Below, in pieces: positions 18,534 through 28,239 of a DNA stretch of 40,093 bases. Source of the DNA: a bacterium (GTDB taxonomy: Bacteria > Verrucomicrobiota > Verrucomicrobiia > Opitutales > Opitutaceae); the NCBI GenBank assembly GCA_021782105.1, contig JAJXVO010000004.1:1-40093 (forward strand), in the 5' to 3' direction. A program made the position numbers and the translations under genes. The notes below the pieces were generated by a model that was given only the letters and a program-made list of their open reading frames with translations, searched no databases and was not told where the DNA came from. Position 1 is the stretch's first letter. Each line of letters opens with the position of its first letter.

Positions 18534-19118
18534 TCAGTAGCCCTGTTGCTGCAGGGTGCGGCTGAGTTCTCGCATGAAGGCTTGGGCGTCCTCCTGATTG
18601 GGACGATAGCCGGGCTTGCTGATCTCGGTGAAGCCGGGGCGCCCGTACTGGTCGACGATCCATTTCCCGGTGACGCCGTCGCTGAAGGTGACGGTGCCGC
18701 TGGCGAGCGCGCTGGGGATGAGGGTGACCTTGTCGACGTTGACGACGACGCCGGAGGCTCCTGCGGGAGTGAGGTCTTCCGGTAAGGTCTCGTCGGGGGC
18801 ATCCTCCTCGGGCGCGAAGGTTTCCTCGGGTTCGTCGGAGCCTAGGCCGACCTTTTCCTTCATCTTCTCAATAAACCCCTTTTTTTCGCCGCGTTGGGCG
18901 GTCTGGCCGCGGTCGGGGGCCTTGGTGACGTCCGCCGGATTGGCGGCTGGCTTCGGGTCTTTGAGTTCGAGATTCAAATCGTCCACCAGGAAGCGGACAT
19001 CCATGTAGGTCAGCGAGACCTTGAACTGCTCGTTCAGCTTTTGCTGGATGGCGGAGAGCGAGTCTCCATTGGCCACCCATTGGGCGACGGCTTTCTTTTG
19101 ATCGGGAGAGAGTTCCAT
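18534..19118 (-). CDS. Hypothetical protein (acidic, N-terminal helical DNA-binding-like segment)
   Basis: 194 aa; MELSPDQKKAVAQWVANGDSLSAIQQKLNEQFKVSLTYMDVRFLVDDLNLELKDPKP; sits between dnaA and the GGDEF gene. Confidence 0.75.
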   Translation of the reverse strand: MELSPDQKKAVAQWVANGDSLSAIQQKLNEQFKVSLTYMDVRFLVDDLNLELKDPKPAANPADVTKAPDRGQTAQRGEKKGFIEKMKEKVGLGSDEPEETFAPEEDAPDETLPEDLTPAGASGVVVNVDKVTLIPSALASGTVTFSDGVTGKWIVDQYGRPGFTEISKPGYRPNQEDAQAFMRELSRTLQQQGY

Positions 19119-19223
19119 GGCGTAGAGCGAGGCTGTGGCTATTGCGCCAGACGAGCACGGGCAAGCGCAAAGCGCCCGGGGAGCAGAAGGGGGCTGCAGG
19201 AAAAGGCCGGACGGGGCGGGGCC

Positions 19224-20642
19224 TCAGCGCGAAAGCTGGGCCCTGAGGTAGTCGATGGTGCCCTTTGTGGAGGTATCCTGCTCCATCATGTTGTCCACGG
19301 ACTTGCAGGCGTGGATGACGGTGCCGTGATCGCGGCCACCGAAGGCGTCGCCAATCTCCTGGAGGGAATGCTTGGTGAGTTGGCGGGTGAGGTACATGGC
19401 GATTTGGCGCGGGATGGCGATATTGGCCGGCCGGCGTTTGCTCGTCATGTCGCTGTGCCGGATCTGGAAGTGATCGGCGACGCGCTTTTGGATGGTCTCG
19501 ATGGTGAGAAGATTCTGAGCCTGCTCCATGAGGACATCCTGAAGCAGCATTTCCGCCGCGGGGAGGTCCACCGGTTTGCTGGTGAGGGCGGAGTAGGAGG
19601 CGATCTTGATCAGTGCGCCTTCGAGGCGGCGGACGTTCTTGGAGATGTTCTGAGCGATGAACTGAAGGACGGGTGCGGGGATCTCGAACTTCAGGTTGGC
19701 GGCCTTCGTGCGCAGGATGGCCACGCGGGTTTCGTAATCGGGCGGCTGGATATCGGCGGGCAGGCCCCATTCGAAACGTGAGACGAGACGGGACTCGAGT
19801 TTCTGGATCTCGCTGGCGCGGCGGTCGCTTGAGAGGACGACTTGTTTGCCCTGCTCAAACAGATCGTTGAAGGTGTGGAAGAACTCTTCCTGGATGCGCT
19901 CCTTGCCTGCGAGGAACTGCACGTCGTCGATGAGCAGCACATCGACGTGCCGGTAGCGCTGACGGAAACGTGTGAGGCTGTTTTCCTGGAGGGCCTGGAT
20001 GAACTCGTTGGTGAACTTTTCGGTCGAGAGATAAGCCACCTTGGCCTCCGGATTGTTGCGGAGGATGGCGTGGCCGATGGCGTGCATCAGGTGGGTCTTG
20101 CCCAGACCGGAGTCGCCGTAGATGAACAGGGGATTGTAGGCCTGGGCGGGGGACTGGGCGACGGCCAGGGCGGCCGCATGGGCCATCTGGTTGTTGCTGC
20201 CGACGACGAAGGTGTCGAAAGTGTTCCGCGGGTTGAGATTGCCCGAGATGACACCCCTGTCTTCGCCGCGCATCGTGCGGCGTCCGTTGCTGGTGCGGAC
20301 ACGGGCGGCGCTGGAGGCGCTGTCGAGGCCCACCTTGGACTCGGGGAAACGCTCCATCCCGTGGGAGCGCCCGTTGCCTGGGCTGGATTCGATCTTCTTG
20401 AGGGTGACGTTCACCAGGCGTCCTGCCGTGAGCCGCAGGCGCTGGGTGATGAGATCCAGGTAGTTGTCGTGAATCCAGATCGCGGCAAAGTCGTTGGGGA
20501 CGCCCAGCGAAATATGGTCCTCGGTGGTGGCGAGGCAGACCATGGGTTCGAACCACATTTGAAATACGTCTTCAGGGAAAAGACCCTTGAAGTCGCATTT
20601 CACGGTTTCCCAAAGACTGGGCGACAGAGACAGTGCGGACAT
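19224..20642 (-). CDS. dnaA: Chromosomal replication initiator protein DnaA
   Basis: 472 aa; NPLFIYGDSGLGKTHLMHAIGHAI Walker A, DVLLIDDVQFLAGKERIQEEFFHTFN Walker B, C-terminal DnaA-box binding domain IAMYLTRQLTKHSLQEIGDAFGGRDHGTVIHAC. Confidence 0.98.
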   Translation of the reverse strand: MSALSLSPSLWETVKCDFKGLFPEDVFQMWFEPMVCLATTEDHISLGVPNDFAAIWIHDNYLDLITQRLRLTAGRLVNVTLKKIESSPGNGRSHGMERFPESKVGLDSASSAARVRTSNGRRTMRGEDRGVISGNLNPRNTFDTFVVGSNNQMAHAAALAVAQSPAQAYNPLFIYGDSGLGKTHLMHAIGHAILRNNPEAKVAYLSTEKFTNEFIQALQENSLTRFRQRYRHVDVLLIDDVQFLAGKERIQEEFFHTFNDLFEQGKQVVLSSDRRASEIQKLESRLVSRFEWGLPADIQPPDYETRVAILRTKAANLKFEIPAPVLQFIAQNISKNVRRLEGALIKIASYSALTSKPVDLPAAEMLLQDVLMEQAQNLLTIETIQKRVADHFQIRHSDMTSKRRPANIAIPRQIAMYLTRQLTKHSLQEIGDAFGGRDHGTVIHACKSVDNMMEQDTSTKGTIDYLRAQLSR

Positions 20643-20657
20643 GGCAGAATGTTAAAT

Positions 20658-20666
20658 TTATTCACA
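20658..20666 (+). promoter_or_regulatory. DnaA box (TTATTCACA)
   Basis: Exact match to TTATNCACA, 16 bp upstream of dnaA start in an AT-rich patch. Confidence 0.7.
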
Positions 20667-20940
20667 ATTGCACCCGAGGTCGGGCCATCTCTACGCGCAC
20701 TGCCTTTTGCTTCAGACGAAACACCGGCTAAAAATGGGGATCGAACCGTCGGAGGGGCGGGGGATGAAGGTTGGAATGATAAGAGACTGACGGTCAATTA
20801 TTAACGTAGTACTGGCCCGGTGTGGATCGACGAAGCGGAAGCGGGGCGTGAGAAAGAACGAATCGAGGGCTGGCTTGGCAAGAAAGGCCGGGGAGTAACG
20901 GCGAACCGAAACGGCATTTCAAGGTCAACTTTCTGACAAG

Positions 20941-20949
20941 TTATTCACC
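20941..20949 (+). promoter_or_regulatory. DnaA box-like 9-mer (TTATTCACC)
   Basis: One mismatch to TTATNCACA; dnaA upstream region. Confidence 0.4.
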
Positions 20950-21105
20950 GCGCCGCGAGCGTTGTTTTTTTGGCTTGCGGAGGCCGTTGTAGTGGTGCCG
21001 ACACGTACGCGATTTGCGGTCAATACGTAGGTCGATCCGGGTGCTTCACTCTGGGATTTGAGGACAGGAGCCGAGGGTGTCTGTGGCGAAATGGATACAG
21101 CCGTG

Positions 21106-23127
21106 TTACGAATGTGTTTCGACGGGTTTGGGCTCGGTCCATTTGCCGTGCTCGCGAATGAGGTTCATGAGGCGGGCATCGGCCTCGTCCTGGGGGATGT
21201 TGTACTGGACGCAATTCTTTCCCACGTAGAGATTTATCTTTCCAGGGGCTCCCCCAACGTATCCAAAATCGGCATCGGCCATTTCGCCGGGTCCGTTGAC
21301 GATGCAGCCCATGATGGCGATCTTCACTCCCTTGAGGTGGCCGGTCATGGTGCGGATGCGCTGTGTGGTTGTCTGGAGGTCGAAGAGGGTGCGCCCACAG
21401 GAGGGGCAGGCGACGTATTCGGTCTTGGAAATGCGGGCGCCGGCGCCTTGCAGGACGTTGTAGCCCAGCTTCAAGGCGATGACGGGATCGGGTTCGGTCT
21501 CGATGCTCAGCAGGTCGCCGAGGCCGTCGCAGAGCAGTCCGCCGGCCAGGAGGCTGGCCTCGAGCAGCTGGGAGAGAAACGCCGTTCCCTGAGCGACCTG
21601 GTTGGCGGCCGTGCAGCGGATCCACAGGGGAAGGGGGAGGTTGAGGCGGCGAAGTTCCTCGGCGAGGAGGCGGTAGGCGCCGAGGGCGTGGGCGGCACTG
21701 TGCGTGGAGCCCGCGCGGAAGTCGGAGATAGTCGCCAGGAGGCTTTCCGAGCCCACGGCGCGAAGCGTTTCGCCGAGGGCGGCACAGTCGGCGGGGCTCA
21801 GGTCGAGCGCGAGAAGGAGGTCCTGTGACCTGACCTCGCGGACCAGGGAGGCGAGGCGGGCGTCCTCGCCGGCCAGGAAGCGGGCGGCGACGATCGAACC
21901 GGAGGGAAGGCCGAGCCGCGCGAGCGAGGCGGGCGCGAAACCTGCCTCGAGATCGACGACGAGCGCGGCACCCCGGGGGGCCTCGGGTGCGTGCGCGGCG
22001 GCGGGGTGCCCGCGCAGCAGCACGGCCTCCGCCGGGGTGTCCGCCAGGGAGGGAGCCTCGAGCGCGCGCACGGCGGCGACGGTGTCTCCACGATCGGGAT
22101 ACGGAAGCGGGGCGATGACGCGCGGAGGCTCTTCGCCGCCCACGACGGTGCGTCCGAGGCGCACCGTTCCGGCTGCCCGCCGTTCGAAGCGGAACGGGTC
22201 CAGGCGGTCGGCGGGCGCGGCGACCTGTGGAGCCGGCAGACGCCAGGCGGCCTCTGCCTTGGCGGCGAGGGCCTGGGCCACGGGAATCTCGTACACGGAG
22301 TCCTCGGTGAGCGAGACGCGGATCGTGTCGCCGATCCCGTCCATGAGCAGGGAGCCGATGCCGATGGCGCCTTTGATGCGGCCGTCTTCGCCGTCGCCGG
22401 CTTCGGTGACGCCGAGGTGCAGCGGGTAGGCGCGGTGGGCGGCGTCCATGCGCGAGACGAGCAGGCGGTAGGCCTGGATCATGACCTTCGGGTTGCTCGA
22501 CTTCATCGACAGGACGATGTCGTGGAAGCCGTGGAACTCGCAGATGCGGACGAACTCGAGGGCGCTCTCGACCATGCCCAGCGGCGAGTCGCCGTAGCGG
22601 TTCATGATGCGGTCGGAGAGAGAGCCGTGATTGGTGCCGATGCGAAGGGCGCGGCCGAGGGCCTTGGCGCGCAGTACGAGCGGGGAGAACGCCTCGTGCA
22701 GACGCTCCAGCTCGCGGTCGTAGTCGGCATCGTTGTAATCGCGCACGGCAAATTTCTTTTTGTCGGCGTAGTTGCCCGGGTTCACGCGCACCTTTTCGAC
22801 GTGCTCGACGGCCTCCATGGCGGCCTGGGGAAGGAAATGGATGTCGGCCACGAGCGGGATCTGCGGAAAGCCGGCGGCGGAGAGACGCGCGCGAATGTCG
22901 CGAAGGCATTTTGCGGCCGGCACGTTGGGGGCGGTCACCCGCACGATTTCGCAGCCGACCTCGGCGAGGGCCACGGCCTGGCGGACGGTGGCGTCGACGT
23001 CTTGGGTGTCGCTGGTGGTCATCGACTGGATTCGGATCGGGTTGGACGCGCCGACCTTCACGGAGCCGACGGCGACCTCGGTGGAGCGGCGGCGAAGGGT
23101 GGCGAAGCGGGAGGAGCAGTACGACAT
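21106..23127 (-). CDS. ispG: 4-hydroxy-3-methylbut-2-en-1-yl diphosphate synthase, long form with central insert domain
   Basis: RRSTEVAVGSVKVGASNPIRIQSMTTSDTQDVDATVRQ; C-terminal CPSCGRTLFDL...MGCIVNGPGEMADADFGYVGGAPGKI. Start at MSYCSSRFATLRRRST (23127) preferred to the ORF start at 23304. Confidence 0.95.
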   Translation of the reverse strand: MSYCSSRFATLRRRSTEVAVGSVKVGASNPIRIQSMTTSDTQDVDATVRQAVALAEVGCEIVRVTAPNVPAAKCLRDIRARLSAAGFPQIPLVADIHFLPQAAMEAVEHVEKVRVNPGNYADKKKFAVRDYNDADYDRELERLHEAFSPLVLRAKALGRALRIGTNHGSLSDRIMNRYGDSPLGMVESALEFVRICEFHGFHDIVLSMKSSNPKVMIQAYRLLVSRMDAAHRAYPLHLGVTEAGDGEDGRIKGAIGIGSLLMDGIGDTIRVSLTEDSVYEIPVAQALAAKAEAAWRLPAPQVAAPADRLDPFRFERRAAGTVRLGRTVVGGEEPPRVIAPLPYPDRGDTVAAVRALEAPSLADTPAEAVLLRGHPAAAHAPEAPRGAALVVDLEAGFAPASLARLGLPSGSIVAARFLAGEDARLASLVREVRSQDLLLALDLSPADCAALGETLRAVGSESLLATISDFRAGSTHSAAHALGAYRLLAEELRRLNLPLPLWIRCTAANQVAQGTAFLSQLLEASLLAGGLLCDGLGDLLSIETEPDPVIALKLGYNVLQGAGARISKTEYVACPSCGRTLFDLQTTTQRIRTMTGHLKGVKIAIMGCIVNGPGEMADADFGYVGGAPGKINLYVGKNCVQYNIPQDEADARLMNLIREHGKWTEPKPVETHS

Positions 23128-23315
23128 GGCGGCAGGAAGATAGCAGGGAAGGAGGGCAAATCGAATCGGATGTCTATCGAAAACGGGACCTGCGAAGCCG
23201 CGGGCCGGCGGGGGTGAGCCTGTGCAAGGGTCTGGAGGCGAGGCACTGACGCCTTCCGCAATCTTTTGCTTGCAGGGCGGTGGGGGAATCGCTCTTTTCT
23301 CCACTCCTTTTTAAT

Positions 23316-23400
23316 GCCCAGGTGGTGGAATTGGTAGACACGCAGGTCTCAGAAGCCTGTGCTTAACCGCATGGGGGTTCGAGTCCCCCCTTGGGCACCA
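23316..23400 (+). tRNA. tRNA-Leu (anticodon CAG), CCA encoded
   Basis: gcccaggtggtggaattggtagacacgcaggtctcagaagcctgtgcttaaccgcatgggggttcgagtccccccttgggcacca: acceptor stem, anticodon loop CTCAGAA, long variable arm, T-loop GGTTCGAGTCC. Confidence 0.95.
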
Positions 23401-23612
23401 CGTCTTCGCTCTCCGCGAAGCAAGATTGAAGACTGCCACGCCGAAGCGCCGCGACTCGTCACTCCGTAGCCTCGGCGCAGCCGGAAAAACGGAAAGACGG
23501 GAGTCAATTGAGTCATGCCTACAATACCTGGGAAACTCAGGGGCCGACGATTCAGCTCGATTAGGGTAATAATAATTCGACACGTTCGCTTCAAAAACGG
23601 TGCTGTGACCTG

Positions 23613-23861
23613 GTGAACGTGTTCAGTTACGTTTACATGCTCCAGTCGGCACGCGACCCCGAGGCGCACTACGTGGGATTGTCAGATGATCTCCGGACGC
23701 GCGTGTCCGATCACAACTCGGGTCGGGTGTTACACACCTCGAAGCTCCGGCCCTGGCGAATCAAAACGGCCGTCGCTTTCACTGACAGGACACGCGCCGC
23801 AGAATTCGAACGCTACCTCAAGTCGGCGTCGGGACGCGCGTTTGCCGGAAAGCATTTCTGA
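23613..23861 (+). CDS. GIY-YIG nuclease superfamily protein
   Basis: 82 aa; YVYMLQSARDPEAHYVGLSDDLRTRVSDHNSGRVLHTSKLRPW...FERYLKSASGRAFAGKHF. Confidence 0.88.
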   Translation: MNVFSYVYMLQSARDPEAHYVGLSDDLRTRVSDHNSGRVLHTSKLRPWRIKTAVAFTDRTRAAEFERYLKSASGRAFAGKHF

Positions 23862-24078
23862 CGGCGCTGCCGAAGCGGGTGACGGCATAATAAGCCGGCC
23901 CGCTCTCCCCTCCAGCTTCACTCTTGACGCAGCGGTCAGACCGCCGCTTGTTGTTCATGGCAACCGCTTTTCGATCACCAGTGGGATGTCCCATCCCGAC
24001 GAAAAGACGGGCTGCGGATCGAGCCGATGCCGCGGCCGCACCCCAGTGCGCCTGACCTTTCACCCGCGCAATAGCCCC

Positions 24079-24648
24079 ATGAACACCAAATGCCTCAAGC
24101 CGATGCTTGGAACCGTATTGGCCACCACCCTGCTTGGCGGATGCTCCAATACCAAGGAGTCTTTCGGGCCGCAGTTGCTGACGAAGGAAGACATCATCTC
24201 GCTCTACAACGTGCCTGTTGAGCAGCACCCGTTTCAAAAGTGGGAGTGGTCGTTCGCACGCGAGCAGTACATCCGCTTCGTCGTCGAGCGGGCCGAGCCG
24301 GGATCGAACCGTTGGCAGATCGTTGATTCGATCCCGTACAATCTTCCGCTGACGACAGCGGTCATCATCTTTCGTCTGGATGACCAGCCGATGAACGCGG
24401 GCCGGGCGCCGGCGTGGATGCTGAACCTGCGGCTCGGGGGCTCTGACGGCATTCGGGTCGGTTGGTCTGGTTCCGAACTTCCCCTGCCTTTGCCGCACGA
24501 GCATTGGACGATGTTTACGCGTTCAAAGGATCCTGCTCGCCTTTGCGTGATCGAAACCAAGGGATGCCGGGTTCGGTTTTGCGTGGAGAAGGCCGACACG
24601 CGTTTCCCGATGAAGTTGGGGCCCTGGCCTGCGAATGCCGCCCTGTGA
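24079..24648 (+). CDS. Putative lipoprotein, unknown function
   Basis: Start at internal ATG 24079: MNTKCLKPMLGTVLATTLLGGCSN lipobox; 189 aa. Confidence 0.7.
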   Translation: MNTKCLKPMLGTVLATTLLGGCSNTKESFGPQLLTKEDIISLYNVPVEQHPFQKWEWSFAREQYIRFVVERAEPGSNRWQIVDSIPYNLPLTTAVIIFRLDDQPMNAGRAPAWMLNLRLGGSDGIRVGWSGSELPLPLPHEHWTMFTRSKDPARLCVIETKGCRVRFCVEKADTRFPMKLGPWPANAAL

Positions 24649-24813
24649 GATCCGGACGGAGCCAGATGGGCCACTGATTCTCGACCATCGGTCGCAATGG
24701 GGCGAGTCCAAGCGCGCGGCTCGCCCACTCAGGCGTGGTGGCGCTGCAAATATCGCCCAAGCGTAGAATCGGCCCTGATAGGCGGTGCATCCGTTGATGC
24801 GGCCATTTTGGGC

Positions 24814-25974
24814 CTAACTCAGCGGGTGGGCTGCGGAGCCTGCCATCACGCGGATCATCAGGCGGGGGCCTTTTCCATCCGGACGCATCACTGCGAGCCC
24901 GACGATGCCGGCGCTATTGAACAAGGGAACGCGCGGCTGCGTCAGCGCCAGTTTGCACAGAAGCGTGGGTTTCCCGTACACGCTCAGGCGGAGGCCAAGG
25001 GAATACACGTTCATATCGGGCGGCAGTCCCCAGCCCGACGGAGGCAGGCGATCGAAGGGGGGGAGCAGTTCGAACGAAACGTTGCTGATATTTCCACCAT
25101 GGGCGACGAGCTGCCACCAGGGTACATCCAGGATCTTGAAGAGCAGTTCCCGCATGCCCGGCGTCTGGTTCACGATCTGGAAGAAAGCCATCATTGCGGG
25201 GATGAACCCCGCGTACGCCCTGGATTCGGCGTCCGTGATTTCGAGCGCTGCGGTCGCCGCACGGTCCCTGGCGACCTGGTCGCGCGGGAACGGGTTGGAA
25301 CTGACGCTGAGCGTGAAGTGCAGGCCCTTCAGCCTGGGGTCGCTCCCGGAATCGTGGGAAATTCTCGAAAAGAGCGCCGCGGTGCGCTCGAGCCCGAGGC
25401 GAAGAAATTCGGGATTCACCAGGGCTCCGGACCAAATGGCCTTCGGAGAGGCCCCTCCCCGCTTCGGGGAGTAGGGGCCGAACACGTGGATCAACACGGC
25501 GGTCGGCGGAGCGGGGCCGAACCGGGCGCTGTATCCTGTATTGAGGTACATCGTGAACCCGGGCGAGCGCATGAGCCGCTCCTTGGGCTTGAGGTCCTGA
25601 AGGGAGAGTACCACCGCCCATTGGCGCGGCTTCCCGGCATCAAGCTCCTGCACGAGGATGGTGAGCGTGTCTCCCTTGAGCGGAACGGCGTCGGCCGGAG
25701 CCAACGCGACGTCCCTGGTCGCGACGGAATCGCGGGCGAGGACCGAACGGATGTCGGGCAGCCAGCGCAGGGGGACGAATTCCGGGAGGACGGGGGCGCC
25801 CGCGGGTGCGACGGCGGCCGTGCAGGCCGTGGCGAGCAGGGCAAGCACCCACAGCCAGCCGCCCCATCGCGAACTCCGCAACGCCAGCGCTCGGATAAGG
25901 CGGGATGCTCCCGTCGGGCCGGGAACGGGACTTGAAGGCAAATGCCCCCGGAGGGGCGCATCCCGGGGCGTCAT
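24814..25974 (-). CDS. Hypothetical secreted/membrane-anchored protein
   Basis: ~386 aa; hydrophobic segment WGGWLWVLALLATACTAAVAPAGAP followed by a soluble domain (GFTMYLNTGYSARFGPAPPTAVLIHVFGPYSP...). Confidence 0.65.
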   Translation of the reverse strand: MTPRDAPLRGHLPSSPVPGPTGASRLIRALALRSSRWGGWLWVLALLATACTAAVAPAGAPVLPEFVPLRWLPDIRSVLARDSVATRDVALAPADAVPLKGDTLTILVQELDAGKPRQWAVVLSLQDLKPKERLMRSPGFTMYLNTGYSARFGPAPPTAVLIHVFGPYSPKRGGASPKAIWSGALVNPEFLRLGLERTAALFSRISHDSGSDPRLKGLHFTLSVSSNPFPRDQVARDRAATAALEITDAESRAYAGFIPAMMAFFQIVNQTPGMRELLFKILDVPWWQLVAHGGNISNVSFELLPPFDRLPPSGWGLPPDMNVYSLGLRLSVYGKPTLLCKLALTQPRVPLFNSAGIVGLAVMRPDGKGPRLMIRVMAGSAAHPLS

Positions 25975-26053
25975 GGCGCGGGGCATGAGGCGACCGAAGG
26001 CCCCGGCGGGAGACAGATGCCTCTCGCCGGGTGCCCGAAGTGACTGGCGCCAG

Positions 26054-26194
26054 TTACTTCTTTTTCGCGGCCAGCTTGGCTTTGGCGGCCTGCTGAGAGG
26101 CGATCAGTTGCTGCTTCTTTGCGGCGACCGAATCGGTCTTCGCGTTTTTCTGGGAGGCCAGCTTCTGAGTCGATTTCGGGGATTTGTCGCCCAT
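26054..26194 (-). CDS. Small basic protein MGDKSPKSTQKLASQKNAKTDSVAAKKQQLIASQQAAKAKLAAKKK (not in supplied ORF track)
   Basis: 46 aa, manually translated from the minus strand; ATG at 26194, TAA at 26054; MGDKSPKS-type Lys/Ala-rich small protein. Confidence 0.75.
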   Translation of the reverse strand: MGDKSPKSTQKLASQKNAKTDSVAAKKQQLIASQQAAKAKLAAKKK

Positions 26195-26541
26195 GACGTG
26201 TAGGGATTGAGGTTGGACTGCGGTTGTTGTGTTGAAGCGTATTCAGCGGCCGGTGACGCCCTGGGATCGCAATGCGATCCGGTTGGAGTGCATGGATGTC
26301 CCCGAGGACATGCCCTTGAGGGCGAGCATCGGGTTGCATCGCGGGCTCCCCAATGCGGCGTGTGCGGCTGCCATACGTGACTTGTTCCTGCCGGAGTCGC
26401 AGGTCCAACGCAAGCCGCACCGCTGGCAAAAAGGCGCAAGGTGCGTCGGAGACCCGGCAGGGAGGGGAAAAGGCGCCGTCCCGGGCTCATCGAACGGCGC
26501 CGTTTCTTTCGAAACGGACGGGTTCGTGCTAGGTTTCTGGC

Positions 26542-27546
26542 ATGACCACGCACGCTTCGGCCCTGAATTCCCCCCGCAACCTCGGTTCCACCGGGCCCGC
26601 CGTGTTTCCCCTTGCCCTTGGGTGCATGGGCATGTCGGGCATGTACGGGCCGGCGGACGAGGAGGAGAGCATTGCGACGATCCACGAGGCGCTGGAGCGC
26701 GGCGTGACGTTGCTCGACACGGGCGATTTCTACGGCAGCGGGCACAACGAGCTGCTGATCGGCCGGGCGCTCAGGGGGCGTTCGCGAGAGGCCTATCGGC
26801 TTTCGGTCAAATTCGGCGCCCTGCGCGCGCCCGGCGGGGCTTGGGGTGGCTTCGACGCACGGCCCGCCGCGGTGAAAAACTTCCTGGCATATTCGCTGAA
26901 CCGCCTGGGGGTCGACTTCATCGACATTTATCGTCCCGCACGGCTGGATCCCGCGGTGCCGATCGAGGATACGATCGGCGCGATCGCGGAGCTCGTGAAG
27001 GCGGGGTACGTCCGGCACATCGGCTTGTCGGAGGTCGGACCGGACACGATTCGACGCGCGGCGAAGGTGCATCCCATCGTCGACCTCCAGATCGAGTACT
27101 CGCTGATCAGCCGCTCCGCGGAGCGTGCCATCTTTGCTGTGCTCGACGAGCTTGGGATCGCGATGACGGCCTACGGCGTGCTGTCGCGAGGACTGTTGAG
27201 CGGCTCGAAGCCGGGTGTTGCGGCTGACATGCGCGCGCACCTTCCGCGGTTTTCCGGCGAGAACGGCGAGAAGAACCGGCGGTCCGTGGAGATATTGACC
27301 GAACTCGCGAAGGAGAAGGGCGCGACGCCCTCGCAGCTCGCGATCGCGTGGGTGCTGGCGAAGCGGGGTACGGTGATCCCCGTGATCGGCGCGCGGAAGC
27401 GTGCGCAGCTGATCGAATCGCTGGGGGCGCTGAATCTCGCGCTCACGCCCGATGACCTGGCTCGCATCGAGTCGGCCGTGCCTGCGGCTGCCGGCGATCG
27501 TTACGCCCCGCAGCAGATGGAGGTGCTCGGCAGCGAACGCGGTTGA
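26542..27546 (+). CDS. Aldo/keto reductase
   Basis: 334 aa; LALGCMGMSGMYG, TLLDTGDFYGSGHNELLIGRAL, VPIEDTIGAIAELVKAGYVRHIGLSEV, QLAIAWVLAKRGTVIPVIGARKRAQL. Confidence 0.93.
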   Translation: MTTHASALNSPRNLGSTGPAVFPLALGCMGMSGMYGPADEEESIATIHEALERGVTLLDTGDFYGSGHNELLIGRALRGRSREAYRLSVKFGALRAPGGAWGGFDARPAAVKNFLAYSLNRLGVDFIDIYRPARLDPAVPIEDTIGAIAELVKAGYVRHIGLSEVGPDTIRRAAKVHPIVDLQIEYSLISRSAERAIFAVLDELGIAMTAYGVLSRGLLSGSKPGVAADMRAHLPRFSGENGEKNRRSVEILTELAKEKGATPSQLAIAWVLAKRGTVIPVIGARKRAQLIESLGALNLALTPDDLARIESAVPAAAGDRYAPQQMEVLGSERG

Positions 27547-27777
27547 GGGCATCGCCGAGGTCCAAGCAGGTCGGAGAGGATGACACGCGCAGACGCGGAG
27601 GGAGCAGGCATTTCAGAGTTGATTCGGATTCACAGCAGGGAACGAAGCCCCCGACTTTCCCTTTTTTCCGGATAGCCTTCGCGCCTGCGAGTCTCCGGGT
27701 GAACCCAACTTTGGTCTTTGTCTCACGCGGGGACCCTGGGGTGGCAGACGTCTCAGGGTTGTGTTAGCACTGCGGGC

Positions 27778-28239
27778 ATGCGCATTCGAGTCATCGAGGA
27801 AGGCGACGTGCCTGCGCTGTTTGCGGTGCGCGTGGTCACGGACGAGAACCGGCGGACACGGGAGGAGCTGACGCGGCAGGGCATCACGGAGGCGAGCGTG
27901 TGCGAGCGATTGAGGGGGACCTTTCACGGCTGGCTCGCGGAGGAGGACGGGCGCGTGGTGGGCTTTGCGATCGGCGACCGCGCCACGGGCGAACTCTGGG
28001 TCATCGCGGTGCTGCCGGAATTTATAGAACGGGGCATCGGCTCCGAGCTGATGCGACGCGTGGAAGCTTGGCTCGAGGAGAATGGCTGCCTCGAACTCTG
28101 GCTGACGACTGACCTTGACCCGCGGCTGCGTGCCTACGCGTTTTACCGGCACCGCGGCTGGGAGGACTGGAAGGAGGAGGGCGGCATGCGCTATATGCGC
28201 AAACACGTCGGCGCGCTCGGCGCCGGACGCCAAAGTTGA
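27778..28239 (+). CDS. GNAT-family N-acetyltransferase
   Basis: Start at internal ATG 27778 (MRIRVIEEGDVPALFAVRV); LWVIAVLPEFIERGIGSELMRRVEAWLEENGC, AYAFYRHRGW. Confidence 0.9.
   Translation: MRIRVIEEGDVPALFAVRVVTDENRRTREELTRQGITEASVCERLRGTFHGWLAEEDGRVVGFAIGDRATGELWVIAVLPEFIERGIGSELMRRVEAWLEENGCLELWLTTDLDPRLRAYAFYRHRGWEDWKEEGGMRYMRKHVGALGAGRQS

Noticed and set aside
23316-23861. Integrated element at the tRNA-Leu 3' end
   Set aside because: No integrase and no second copy of the tRNA 3' end visible in the window; the adjacent GIY-YIG gene alone is not sufficient.
26104-27552. 482-aa minus-strand ORF opposite the aldo/keto reductase
   Set aside because: Antisense of a clear AKR gene; no domain signature.
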